Below are positions 15,837-24,205 of a stretch of 64,000 bases of DNA, piece by piece. Made by a program: the position numbers and the translations under genes. Where the stretch lies: the NCBI GenBank assembly GCA_963931055.1, contig OZ006987.1, positions 1,798,001 through 1,862,000 of the forward strand, given 5' to 3'. Numbering within the stretch: position 1 is the stretch's first letter; each line of letters begins with the position of its first letter. The notes under the pieces were generated by a model, which was given only the letters and a program-made list of their open reading frames with translations, was not told the origin of the DNA and did not search any database. The DNA is from Coprenecus sp949297365 (lineage in GTDB: Bacteria; Bacteroidota; Bacteroidia; Bacteroidales; UBA932).

Positions 15837-16176
15837 TAGGGACTCCCGACCTTTCCCAACGGCTTTCGTCCAAGTCCATGGCCATATCCGAGACACCTGT
15901 CCTGCACGGGGTGATGACAAATCGCTAGTGTTCAGGAATATATGCGAACAGGCCCGAGGATAGGGGTGGCGGATTTCGGACATTTTGACGGTTTTCAGCC
16001 ACCCCTATCCTCCGCACTGTTTTACATCCGCCTAGTTATCAGTTACTTCTCAAAAACAGCGGAGGACAGGTCCTCGGCAGACACTGGAGTGCCTCCACGC
16101 TACCCCCGTCACCTGCGACATCCTGCACCGGTGAATTTACGGAACGTGCGGGCATACATTCTCCTTGACTGTCCCA
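15837..16176 (+). repeat. Dispersed palindromic repeat, copy B (without core)
   Basis: Counterpart of copy A. It has a perfect 15-bp inverted repeat GAGGATAGGGGTGGC (15956-15970) and GCCACCCCTATCCTC (15998-16012) around a 27-nt loop that contains ATTTTGACGG. At the point where copy A has its 135-bp nested core, copy B has only a single GCCTCC. Sequence between 15690 and 15836 is a degraded relative of 12830-12985. Confidence 0.8.
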
Positions 16177-16200
16177 GGGGTATCTTTGCGGATAATCATT

Positions 16201-16237
16201 AAAAATAAAGACGTGTCAGCCCAGGCCGGCACGTCTT
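16201..16237 (-). terminator. pepD terminator
   Basis: AAGACGTG/CACGTCTT stem (16208-16215 with 16230-16237), GC-rich 14-nt loop and TATTTTT on the minus strand, shortly after the pepD stop. Confidence 0.85.
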
Positions 16238-16263
16238 GTATAGGGTATTGTGGTGCTAATAAA

Positions 16264-17718
16264 TTACTTCATGGGAATGTTCTTGAGCACCTCCTTGATG
16301 AAGTTCCAGAACTTCTCCACGGTGGGGATGAGCAGACGCTCGTCGGGAGAGTGGGGGGACATCAGGGTCGGGCCGCAGGATATCATGTCCCAGTGCGGGT
16401 AGTTGGTCGAGAGGATGCCGCACTCGAGGCCGGCGTGGATGGCCTTCACCTCGGGCTCCTTGCCGAACAGGCTCTTGTAGGTCTGCTTCATGGTCTTGAG
16501 GATGTCGGAGTCCATATTGGGCTGCCAGCCTGAGTAGCCTCCTGAGAACCTGACTTTGGCACCGCCCAGCTCCAGGGCACTCTGAATAGCGTCGCGCAGA
16601 GCGTACTTGGCCGAGTCGCTGGATCCTCTCATGAGGGTCTTGACATTGATCTTCTTGCCCTCGGACTTGACGATGGCCAGGTTGTTGGAAGTCTCCACGA
16701 GGCCGGGGATGGCCAGGCTCATGCGGTCCACGTTGCAGGGGCAGGCCAGCAGGGCTTTCACTACGTTGAGAGCCACGTCGGAGGGGATTATTTTCTTATA
16801 GCCCTTGGTCTTTTCCACAAGCACTTCCAGACCGGGGTCGATGGGGGCGTATTCGTGCTTGATGTCGGCTACGGCAGCGTTGACGGCCTTTAGGGCCTTT
16901 GCGGCCTTCTTCTCGGGAAGAGCGACTATGGCCTGGGCCTCACGGGGTATGGCGTTGCGCATGTTGCCGCCCTCGATGGAGATAAGCTCGCCCTTGAAGT
17001 CTCTCAGCAGGGGCAGGAGAAGACGGGCCATCAGTTTGTTGGAGTTGGCGCGGCCCTCGTTGATCTCCATGCCGGAGTGACCTCCGCGCAGACCTTTGAT
17101 GACGATGCGGTACTGGTCGGTGTCCTTGCTTACATTCTCAGGCTTGAAGCTGAACTCGGCGTCGGTGTCGAGTCCGCCTGCGCAGCCCACGTACAGCTCG
17201 CCTTCGGTCTCGGAGTCCATGTTGATGAGGATGTCACCTTTAAGTATGCCGCCCTTGAGGGCCTGGGCTCCGGTCATGCCGGTCTCCTCGTCGATGGTGA
17301 AGAGGGCCTCTACGGGTCCGTGCGCGATGTCCTTGGACTCAAGGATGGCCATGGCTACGGCGCAGCCGATACCGTTGTCGGCTCCGAGGGTGGTGCCCCT
17401 GGCCTTTACCCACTCACCGTCGATGTATGTCTCCACCGGGTCTTTCTCCCAGTCGTGCTGCACGTCGTTGTTGTTCTGCGGCACCATGTCGAGGTGGCCC
17501 TGAAGGATGACGCCCTTGCGGTTCTCCATGCCGGGTGTGGCTGGTTTGCGGATGATGATGTTGCCGACCTCGTCACGGATGGTCTCTAGTCCGAGGCTCT
17601 TGCCGAAATTCTCCATGAAGTCCACGGCCCTCCATTCTTTCTTAGAGGGACGGGGAATCTGAGTCAGTGCATGGAAGTTCTTCCATACGCATTTGGGATC
17701 CAAATTGTCAATAGTCAT
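16264..17718 (-). CDS. pepD: Aminoacyl-histidine dipeptidase (M20 metallopeptidase)
   Basis: 484 residues, the normal PepD size. It cleaves X-His and other dipeptides with a two-metal centre in the cytoplasm. Visible motifs: GVILQGHLDMVPQNN (first metal His and Asp), GTTLGADNGIGCA (bridging Asp), FTIDEETGMTGA (catalytic Glu pair), MDSETEGE, and the dimerisation lid LRGGHSGMEI. The C-terminal His ligand is in IHAGLECG. Monocistronic: own promoter box at 17750-17757 and own terminator. Confidence 0.97.
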   Translation of the reverse strand: MTIDNLDPKCVWKNFHALTQIPRPSKKEWRAVDFMENFGKSLGLETIRDEVGNIIIRKPATPGMENRKGVILQGHLDMVPQNNNDVQHDWEKDPVETYIDGEWVKARGTTLGADNGIGCAVAMAILESKDIAHGPVEALFTIDEETGMTGAQALKGGILKGDILINMDSETEGELYVGCAGGLDTDAEFSFKPENVSKDTDQYRIVIKGLRGGHSGMEINEGRANSNKLMARLLLPLLRDFKGELISIEGGNMRNAIPREAQAIVALPEKKAAKALKAVNAAVADIKHEYAPIDPGLEVLVEKTKGYKKIIPSDVALNVVKALLACPCNVDRMSLAIPGLVETSNNLAIVKSEGKKINVKTLMRGSSDSAKYALRDAIQSALELGGAKVRFSGGYSGWQPNMDSDILKTMKQTYKSLFGKEPEVKAIHAGLECGILSTNYPHWDMISCGPTLMSPHSPDERLLIPTVEKFWNFIKEVLKNIPMK

Positions 17719-17749
17719 ACAGTCAATATTTAATAATGATAAGTATCAG

Positions 17750-17757
17750 CAAAAGTA
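17750..17757 (-). promoter_or_regulatory. pepD promoter box
   Basis: TACTTTTG (TAnnTTTG) on the minus strand, 32 nt before the pepD ATG. Confidence 0.55.
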
Positions 17758-17800
17758 GTTACCTATATCTGCAACCGGATTGCATAAACAATGCCGTTCT

Positions 17801-18886
17801 TTACTTGAGCAGGACACCGACAGGAAATGTAAGTTCCTGGCCTTTCTGATAGACAGGTATGCGGCTTTGAAGGAGGAGCTCCTGCCCGTCAGTGATTCTC
17901 ACGGTGCAGATAGCCGGCATCCTGTAATGAACCACCTCTTTCTCCAATGCTCCGTAGTATCCGCTTCTGCGGCTGTTCTGAGTGGTCTCGGGCAGGATCA
18001 GTTCCGTCTCGGGCTGCCCCGCCTCGGGTGCAATCTCTATAACGACAGGCCTTCCGGATATGTCATCGGAGGGCAGGAGCCCCTGGGTGTCGGACAGTCT
18101 GAAGGCGATGACCATCTCTTCGGTACTGCTGCTGTCAGGCACAACGTCGAAATCCATGGTCTGTACTGAGCAGGATGTCGAGCCGGTGAACAGTCTCATG
18201 AGGTCTTCCTCTATGCGTGAGGTCTCCTCTATGGCAGCCCTCAGTGCGTCTCCGCTGAAAGTGGCATCAGTGTTGCCGGTAATGATGTTGATACGGTTCT
18301 GTCTGAGATTGAGAATCATGGACGCGGCCTCCTGGGCTTTTTTCTCCAGGCTTTTCTCCACTACCTGGCTCTGTTTGTAGGCTACGCGCTCAAACTCACC
18401 GTTGTCGTTGCGCTCGGTCCGGTACAGGACGGTCTCTGCCGAGGTCAGGTTGCCGGTGGCTTTGGAGGCCAGCATGTCGCTGTCTCCGGATGCCATGGAC
18501 GGGAATCTCCAGGTGCTTCCGTTGACATTGTCGTCATTGGAGAGTATGACGAGCCCCTGGGATGTGAACTGCATGAACGGCATGGGCGATGCCTTTTTGC
18601 CGGCCCCTCCCAGATTGAGCACATAGCTGCGGCTTCTGTCGGCTTCCAGGCATGGTGTGAGCCTGATGTTGCTGAGAGTATAGGTCACGCTTTCCTCCAG
18701 AGGAACGTCGATGCCGAGATATTTTTTCGCATATCCGGCATAAGGCCCGGGCGTATAACTGCTGCGGACCGCCTCGACGGTGAGATGGATGGTTGTGGAC
18801 GGAAGGGAGTAGACGACTGTCTGCCCGAAGAGATTGACTGCGGACAATACGGAGGCAGTCAGGATGGTCAGTATTTTCAGCTTCAT
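17801..18886 (-). CDS. DUF4831 family secreted protein
   Basis: 361 residues from ATG 18886, chosen because it opens a signal peptide (MKLKILTILTASVLSAVNLFG). The body shows the DUF4831 pattern known from Bacteroidales: VYSLPSTTIHLTVEAVRSSY, YAKKYLGIDVPLEESVTYTL, and the ASMILNLRQNRINIITGNTD stretch around residue 200. The C-terminal third is beta-rich. It is probably periplasmic or surface exposed. Function is unknown in the family. Monocistronic, with a promoter box at 18914-18921. Confidence 0.85.
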   Translation of the reverse strand: MKLKILTILTASVLSAVNLFGQTVVYSLPSTTIHLTVEAVRSSYTPGPYAGYAKKYLGIDVPLEESVTYTLSNIRLTPCLEADRSRSYVLNLGGAGKKASPMPFMQFTSQGLVILSNDDNVNGSTWRFPSMASGDSDMLASKATGNLTSAETVLYRTERNDNGEFERVAYKQSQVVEKSLEKKAQEAASMILNLRQNRINIITGNTDATFSGDALRAAIEETSRIEEDLMRLFTGSTSCSVQTMDFDVVPDSSSTEEMVIAFRLSDTQGLLPSDDISGRPVVIEIAPEAGQPETELILPETTQNSRRSGYYGALEKEVVHYRMPAICTVRITDGQELLLQSRIPVYQKGQELTFPVGVLLK

Positions 18887-18913
18887 ACGGTGAATAACTT
18901 TATCTGCAAAAAA

Positions 18914-18921
18914 CAAAGTTA
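18914..18921 (-). promoter_or_regulatory. Promoter box of the DUF4831 gene
   Basis: TAACTTTG (TAnnTTTG) on the minus strand, 28 nt before the ATG. Confidence 0.5.
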
Positions 18922-18962
18922 TCTTTTTTCATCCAAAAAGCCAAAAATAGTGGAAGGATAAT

Positions 18963-19562
18963 TTACTTATATGTCTTGCAGCAGAGCAGGAACTCGTCAA
19001 TGGTCTTCCTGTTGGCCGGATCAGGGCTGCAGCGTATGTAGTAAGTCAGCATGGGCGTGGCGGAACCGTTGACAGTCATGCTGGCGAAGACGGTACTGTC
19101 GGAGTCTTTCCACGGTGTGTCAGTGATGGCAAGGTCCGCTTCCCCGTCATTGAACATGGCCGTAGCCTCTTCCATGCTTCTTTCCAGGATGGAGATATCG
19201 GTCTCAGGATATATCTTGGAGTAATATTCGACCAGAGGCTTTAGCATACACTTTGCTGCTTCTGGTACAACTGCGATAGTGAGGTGTTTTCTCTGCTCTC
19301 TCTTTACCGGCACCAGTTCCCTTGCGGCGCAGCGGTATAGGTTGAGTATTTTCTCCGCGTATTCAAACAGTATCCGGCCTTTGGATGTCAGTACCGTTTC
19401 CCTGCGGCTTCTGCTGAACAAAGCGTCACCGACAGCACCTTCCAGTTCAAAGATGTGGTTGCTGACAGCGGGCTGTGTGATTCCCAGCTCTTTTGCGGCG
19501 GCCGTAAAACTTCCCTTGAGCGCGACAGTGTAAAATACTTTCAGTCTATAATCGCAAATCAT
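18963..19562 (-). CDS. Short LysR-type transcriptional regulator
   Basis: 199 residues against about 290-310 for the family. The N-terminal winged HTH is intact (RLKVFYTVALKGSFTAAAKE, LGITQPAVSNHIFELE, FSRSRRETVLTSKG). The effector domain starts normally (HLTIAVVPEAAKCMLKPLVE, FNDGEADLAITDTPW). It then passes quickly to a typical C-terminal ending (MLTYYIRCSPDPANRKTIDEF, FLLCCKTYK). Subdomain II, about 90-100 residues, is therefore missing with no frameshift. It lies 58 nt after the TolC gene of the second efflux operon, with its own box at 19583-19590, so it is the probable regulator of that operon. Confidence 0.9.
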   Translation of the reverse strand: MICDYRLKVFYTVALKGSFTAAAKELGITQPAVSNHIFELEGAVGDALFSRSRRETVLTSKGRILFEYAEKILNLYRCAARELVPVKREQRKHLTIAVVPEAAKCMLKPLVEYYSKIYPETDISILERSMEEATAMFNDGEADLAITDTPWKDSDSTVFASMTVNGSATPMLTYYIRCSPDPANRKTIDEFLLCCKTYK

Positions 19563-19582
19563 GCCTGCTGTTTGTTTTGTTA

Positions 19583-19590
19583 CAAAACTA
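19583..19590 (-). promoter_or_regulatory. Promoter box of the short LysR gene
   Basis: TAGTTTTG on the minus strand, 21 nt before the ATG and between the tolC-like stop and lysR. It allows expression apart from the efflux operon. Confidence 0.5.
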
Positions 19591-19619
19591 GGAAATTTTT
19601 ATCAAAAATGAAACATAAT

Positions 19620-21062
19620 TCACAGTCTGCCTATTGATTTCAAATATTTTGTGCAGGATAATTTATAATCTGCAAGAGCCTCTATGTAGTCGCTGCTGCA
19701 CTTGCTCCACTGAGTCTGGGCCTCCAGGACATTGACGAGAGTCTCCATGCCCAGCTCGTACTGGTCCCGGCAGACTTTCAGATTGGTCTCGGCGCTTTTC
19801 AGGGAACTTTCAGCGAGGCGCACCTGCAGGGCGGCTTCCGAGACAGCGTAACTGTTTTTGGCCCTTTCCAGTTCCATCATGCCGCTGAGTCTTTCCAGCT
19901 CGCTCCGGGCCATCTCGTACTCCTTTTTAGCTGACTTTATCTTCAGATATCCCTCGCCCCATGCGAAGATGGGCACTTTTAGAGTGGCCATGACCGTGAA
20001 TCCGGCCTGGTTGAGCAGGGTCTCGCCCATGAGTTTAAGCCCGTATGAATATCCGTAGCTGGCCATTACACCGAGCTGCGGCAGGAAGTCGGACCGCACG
20101 AAGTCCACGTTGCGCCGTTTCAGTTCGGCCTGTCCGGCCAGCAGCCTGTAGTCGGCCCGGTTCTCTATCGAGTCGCTGTCAAGGGCTATGCTTTCGGGAA
20201 CCGCCGTGCTGTCCAGAGAGAATCCGCTCTGGTCCACTTCTATCTCGGTCGTCAGGGGCAGGCCCAGGATGTGGCACAGATTCATCATTGACAGCCGTTT
20301 TCCATTGCGGGCCTTGGCCAGGGCCAGAGCAGCGTTGTTGCGCTGAACCTCCACCTTGACCAGATCGGTGGAGGTGGCCATACCGACATCGATGGCGTCC
20401 TCCACGAACCTGTATACTTCGGATACCGTGCTGTCCAGACTTTCGGCTGTCTCCAGCAGCTTGCAGGTCTTGACATACAGCCAGTAGGCCTCGTCCACCG
20501 ATACAGTCACCTCTTCGGCCTTGAGCTCGGAGTTGAGCCGGGCCATCTCGGTGCCAAGGGCGGCCATACGGTAGCCGGATATGATTTTCCCGCCCATGAA
20601 GACGGGTTGCGTCACGGACACGCCTGCGGTTACGGTATTGGCAAGGTCTACGGACAGGGTCATCGGAGGAATGACGGCATACTGGTTGAATACGGGTATG
20701 CCGTTGTTATAGACTATGTTGCCGGCAGGGTCCTTCATCAGGTCGGGTACGAGGTTGCCGTAGACGTTCTTGTAAACGGGCAGGGCACCTCCGCTGAAGT
20801 CGTAGTCAAAGCTTTCTGAAGTCCAGAGATACAGTCCGTACCCGGAGAATTTGGGCAGGAAGTTGGTGATGACGGCCTTGCGGTCCAGCTCGGTCTTCTC
20901 TTCCATAAGCTGTGCGTTGCGCAGTATCGCGCTGCTGTCCAGAGCAATGATGCGGCACTGCTCCAGTGTCAGGAATCGTTTCTGGGGCTGGGCAAGTACT
21001 GTACCGGCTGTCAGCAGAAAGATGGTCGCGGCGATACCTGCATATCTTATCGTATGTCTCAT
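19620..21062 (-). CDS. TolC-family outer-membrane efflux channel
   Basis: 480 residues with signal peptide (IAATIFLLTAGTVLAQ). Two structural repeats with long coiled coils are visible. The first holds FLTLEQCRIIALDSSAILRN and the second RNVDFVRSDFLPQLGVMASY and ARSELERLSGMMELERAKNS. SAETNLKVCRDQYELGMETL followed by VNVLEAQTQWSKCSSDYIEA is the characteristic OEP tail. It forms the outer-membrane exit duct for the adjacent pump. The start is 3 nt from the permease stop, so the third gene of adaptor-permease-channel. Confidence 0.95.
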   Translation of the reverse strand: MRHTIRYAGIAATIFLLTAGTVLAQPQKRFLTLEQCRIIALDSSAILRNAQLMEEKTELDRKAVITNFLPKFSGYGLYLWTSESFDYDFSGGALPVYKNVYGNLVPDLMKDPAGNIVYNNGIPVFNQYAVIPPMTLSVDLANTVTAGVSVTQPVFMGGKIISGYRMAALGTEMARLNSELKAEEVTVSVDEAYWLYVKTCKLLETAESLDSTVSEVYRFVEDAIDVGMATSTDLVKVEVQRNNAALALAKARNGKRLSMMNLCHILGLPLTTEIEVDQSGFSLDSTAVPESIALDSDSIENRADYRLLAGQAELKRRNVDFVRSDFLPQLGVMASYGYSYGLKLMGETLLNQAGFTVMATLKVPIFAWGEGYLKIKSAKKEYEMARSELERLSGMMELERAKNSYAVSEAALQVRLAESSLKSAETNLKVCRDQYELGMETLVNVLEAQTQWSKCSSDYIEALADYKLSCTKYLKSIGRL

Positions 21063-21064
21063 GG

Positions 21065-24000
21065 TCAGGCTTTTTTAATCTTAAAGAACAATGAGTAAAG
21101 TACCGGCAGGAAGACCAGGGTAATCAGGGTACCTACAGTCAGTCCGCCCATGATGGTCACGGCCAGCGAGCCGAAGAGAGGGTCGAAGAGCAGGGGCGCC
21201 ATGCCCAGGACGGTGGTCATTGAGGCCATCATCACGGGCCGCAGGCGGGAGAGGGTGGAGTCCACCACGGCTTTATACGGCTCTACGCCAAGGCTGAGCT
21301 GACGGTCTATCTCGTCGATGAGGACGATGCCGTTCTTGATCATCATGCCGATGATGCCCAGGCAGCCGACCATGGCCACGAAGCCGAAGCTCATGCCGGC
21401 GGCCAGCATGCCGAAGACTATGCCGATGGCCACCAGAGGCAGACAGCAGACGATGATCAGAGGCTTTTTGATGTCCTTGAACAGGGCGATCATAATCAGC
21501 AGCATGACCACTATCGCGTGAGGGAAGTACTTGAACAGGTATTGGGTGGACTGGCGGCTGGCATCGTATTCACCGAGCCATGTGAGCGTATAGCCGTCCG
21601 GCAGCTCTATAGCCTCGATACGGTCCTTGATTGCGTCCCTGGCCTGGGCGGCCGTGTATCCGGCCGTGTTGTTGCACTGGGCCTTGATGGCTCTCTGTCC
21701 GTTGTAGTGGCATATCTTGGGCTCGTTCCATTCGATGCTTACTCCCGATGTGATGGTGTTCAGAGGTATGGGACCTGTCAGTTTCTCTATGATGTCTTCC
21801 TTTCCGACCGTGCCGGTCATCACACCCTGGACGGTCTCCATGTTGGCTACGGAGGATATGGACGGCAGCAGACCCCATACCGGAGCGTTGCGTATATTGT
21901 CCACAGGCTTTCCGTCCATACCTGTACTGCGGATGTAGATGCCCAGTTTCTCGGCTCCGTCGTTGAGGATGCCGCAGGGTATGCCGTCGGCCGCAGCCAT
22001 TACCGATATGCCGGCCGCACTGCGCGAAATGCCGGCCTGACGTGCCGCAGACTGATCGTAGTCCACCTTGATGGCGGGCACCATCGGAGACCAGTCGTCA
22101 GTCACCAGCCAGGTGGCGTCGCTCTCCTCCATGATGGCCTGAGCCTGTGCGCAGAGATCCTTGAGCACGGCGGGGTCAGGCCCCTGGAACATCACCTCGA
22201 TGGGATAGGGGCGGTACATCAGGTTGTACTGCTTGACTCTCACGTAGGCTTCCGGATAGGCGTTCATAAGCTCATTCTGTATCCTCGGGATACTCTCCAC
22301 CATCCTGTCATAGTCCTTGTAGTCTATGATCAGTTCTCCATAGCTCAGTGACGGGTCGGCGATGGCCCTTACCAGGCAGTACCGTCCCGGAGTGCCGCCG
22401 AGCGAAGTGACGACGTGATCCACATTGTCATCCTGACGGATATACGCCTCGATTTCCTCCAGGTCACTCTCCACCTTTCCCGGAGCCGTGCCTTCCGGCA
22501 TCCGGTATTCTATATAAAGCTGGTTGTAGACCATGTCGGGGAAGAACATCTGGGGTATGTACTGATAGCACCATACGCTGCCGAGTACCAGGATGACGGC
22601 TATGCCTACGGCGATGAGGCGGTGGGAGAGCACGTGGTCCAGTACGCGGCGGAACCAGCGGTATATCTTGGAGTCAAACGGGTCTTTGTTCTCAGTGGCG
22701 GTGCCGCTGCCCTTGGGGTATTTGAGGGTAAGGTCGCAGTGGACAGGGACATGGGTCAGTGCCAGGACCCAGCTCAGCAGCAGCGAGACGGCCAGGACGA
22801 TGAAGAGGTCCCGCACGTAGGTTCCGGCCATGTCAGGGGACATGAATATGGGGAAAAACGCCAGTATGGCGATGACCGTAGCTCCCAGCAGCGGCATTGC
22901 TGTCTTCTTGCAGATGTTGGTCAGGCACTGTGGTTTGGGAATCCCTCGCTTCATGTCCACGAGGATGCCGTCCACTATCACTATGGCGTTGTCCACCAGG
23001 ATGCCCATGGCCACGATGAAGGAACCGAGGGAAACCCTCTGGAGGGTGCCGTCCATCATGTCGAGGATGAAGAACGAGCCGAAGACTATCACCACCAGGC
23101 TGGTGGCTATGATAACTCCGCTGCGGAATCCCATGGTGAACATCAGTAGAAGTATGACGATGACTATGGATTCTATCAGATTGACGATGAACGTGTTGAT
23201 GGAGTTGCTCACTATTTCCGGCTGGAAGAACACCTTGTGGAATTCTATGCCGGCGGGGATGGATTCGGCTTTGATTTCCTCCAGTCTCTGCTCCACTTCC
23301 TTGCCGATTTTTATGATGTCGGTGCCTGATTCGGCGGAGATAAGCAGACCGATGGCCGGCTGTCCGTCGTATTTCATCGAGTTGCGGACAGGGGTCTGAT
23401 AGCCGTAGGAGATGTCGGCCACGTCCGAGAGTTTGAGCTGGTCATCCTCGTGCCCCTGTATTATGAGGTTGCGTATGTCGTCGATGCTTCCGTAGGCATC
23501 GCCCATCTCTATCTTCATCCTGCGGTCAGGGGTGTCGAAGTATCCTGAATAGATAATGGAGTTCTGGGAGTTGAGAGTGGTAAGCAGCTCGGTGGGATGC
23601 ACGCCCAGATTGGCCATACGGTCGGCCTTCATGTCGATGTTTACGCAGCGTGTGCGCTCTCCGTATGTCATGGCCTTTGCCACCCCGTCAATATTGCTGA
23701 CCTCGCGGCAGATCATATCCGCGTACCGTCCGGCCTCATCGTACCCGTAGCCGTCGAACGTGAGCGCGTAGAACATTCCGTACACGTCTCCGTAGTCATC
23801 CAGGACCATGACCTGTGCCGATGCCGGCAGAGTGGCCTTTGCGTCATTGACCTTACGGCGGAGCATGTCCCATTCCTGCTGGGTAGCCCCGTCCGGAGTA
23901 GTGGTCTTGAGCGTGACAGTGATGATGGCCATGTCGTCGAATGATTGGGATGTTACCGAGCCTACCTCATTCATCTTGCGGATGGTCTCCTCCAACGGCC

Positions 24001-24193
24001 GGGTGACCTCCAGTTCCGTCTCGTATGCCGTCGCACCGGGATATACAGCTGCCACTACGGCGACCTTGACCTTGATCTCAGGGTCCTCGAGCTTGCTCAT
24101 ACTGTTGTAGGCGAAGGCTCCGCCCACGACGAGGCAGATGAGCACGGCTACAATCAGAATCTTGTTCTTCAGAGCGTATTCTGCAATATTCAT
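21065..24193 (-). CDS. RND efflux permease, second system
   Basis: 1042 residues, full length. The N-terminal helix is followed by SMSKLEDPEIKVKVAVVAAVYPGA, the first porter region. TM4 carries MGILVDNAIVIVDG, with one Asp followed by Asn instead of the Asp-Asp of AcrB. That puts it in the MexK/TriC-like branch rather than the branch of the pump at 1-2784. Twelve helices and two large periplasmic loops are visible; the C-terminal block includes MVGCLGIIGMMIKNGIVLID. Inner-membrane proton-driven export; substrate unknown. Follows the adaptor after 12 nt and precedes the channel after 2 nt. Confidence 0.95.
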   Translation of the reverse strand: MNIAEYALKNKILIVAVLICLVVGGAFAYNSMSKLEDPEIKVKVAVVAAVYPGATAYETELEVTRPLEETIRKMNEVGSVTSQSFDDMAIITVTLKTTTPDGATQQEWDMLRRKVNDAKATLPASAQVMVLDDYGDVYGMFYALTFDGYGYDEAGRYADMICREVSNIDGVAKAMTYGERTRCVNIDMKADRMANLGVHPTELLTTLNSQNSIIYSGYFDTPDRRMKIEMGDAYGSIDDIRNLIIQGHEDDQLKLSDVADISYGYQTPVRNSMKYDGQPAIGLLISAESGTDIIKIGKEVEQRLEEIKAESIPAGIEFHKVFFQPEIVSNSINTFIVNLIESIVIVILLLMFTMGFRSGVIIATSLVVIVFGSFFILDMMDGTLQRVSLGSFIVAMGILVDNAIVIVDGILVDMKRGIPKPQCLTNICKKTAMPLLGATVIAILAFFPIFMSPDMAGTYVRDLFIVLAVSLLLSWVLALTHVPVHCDLTLKYPKGSGTATENKDPFDSKIYRWFRRVLDHVLSHRLIAVGIAVILVLGSVWCYQYIPQMFFPDMVYNQLYIEYRMPEGTAPGKVESDLEEIEAYIRQDDNVDHVVTSLGGTPGRYCLVRAIADPSLSYGELIIDYKDYDRMVESIPRIQNELMNAYPEAYVRVKQYNLMYRPYPIEVMFQGPDPAVLKDLCAQAQAIMEESDATWLVTDDWSPMVPAIKVDYDQSAARQAGISRSAAGISVMAAADGIPCGILNDGAEKLGIYIRSTGMDGKPVDNIRNAPVWGLLPSISSVANMETVQGVMTGTVGKEDIIEKLTGPIPLNTITSGVSIEWNEPKICHYNGQRAIKAQCNNTAGYTAAQARDAIKDRIEAIELPDGYTLTWLGEYDASRQSTQYLFKYFPHAIVVMLLIMIALFKDIKKPLIIVCCLPLVAIGIVFGMLAAGMSFGFVAMVGCLGIIGMMIKNGIVLIDEIDRQLSLGVEPYKAVVDSTLSRLRPVMMASMTTVLGMAPLLFDPLFGSLAVTIMGGLTVGTLITLVFLPVLYSLFFKIKKA

Positions 24194-24205
24194 AGCTGAC
24201 TGAAA

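Larger units (their letters stand above)
15316..16196. mobile_element. Possible decayed element bounded by 15-bp inverted repeats
   Basis: ATTATCCGCAAAGAT at 15316-15330 and its exact complement at 16182-16196. The similarity continues inward with gaps (CTCCCTGACAG versus CCCCTGGGACAG). The 881-bp interior holds the MITE-like element 2 and repeat copy B but no intact gene. It fills the gap between rpsF and pepD. Confidence 0.45.

Noticed and set aside
12766..16200. CRISPR array
   Set aside because: Repeats are long, few, and not regularly spaced; no spacer pattern and no cas genes.
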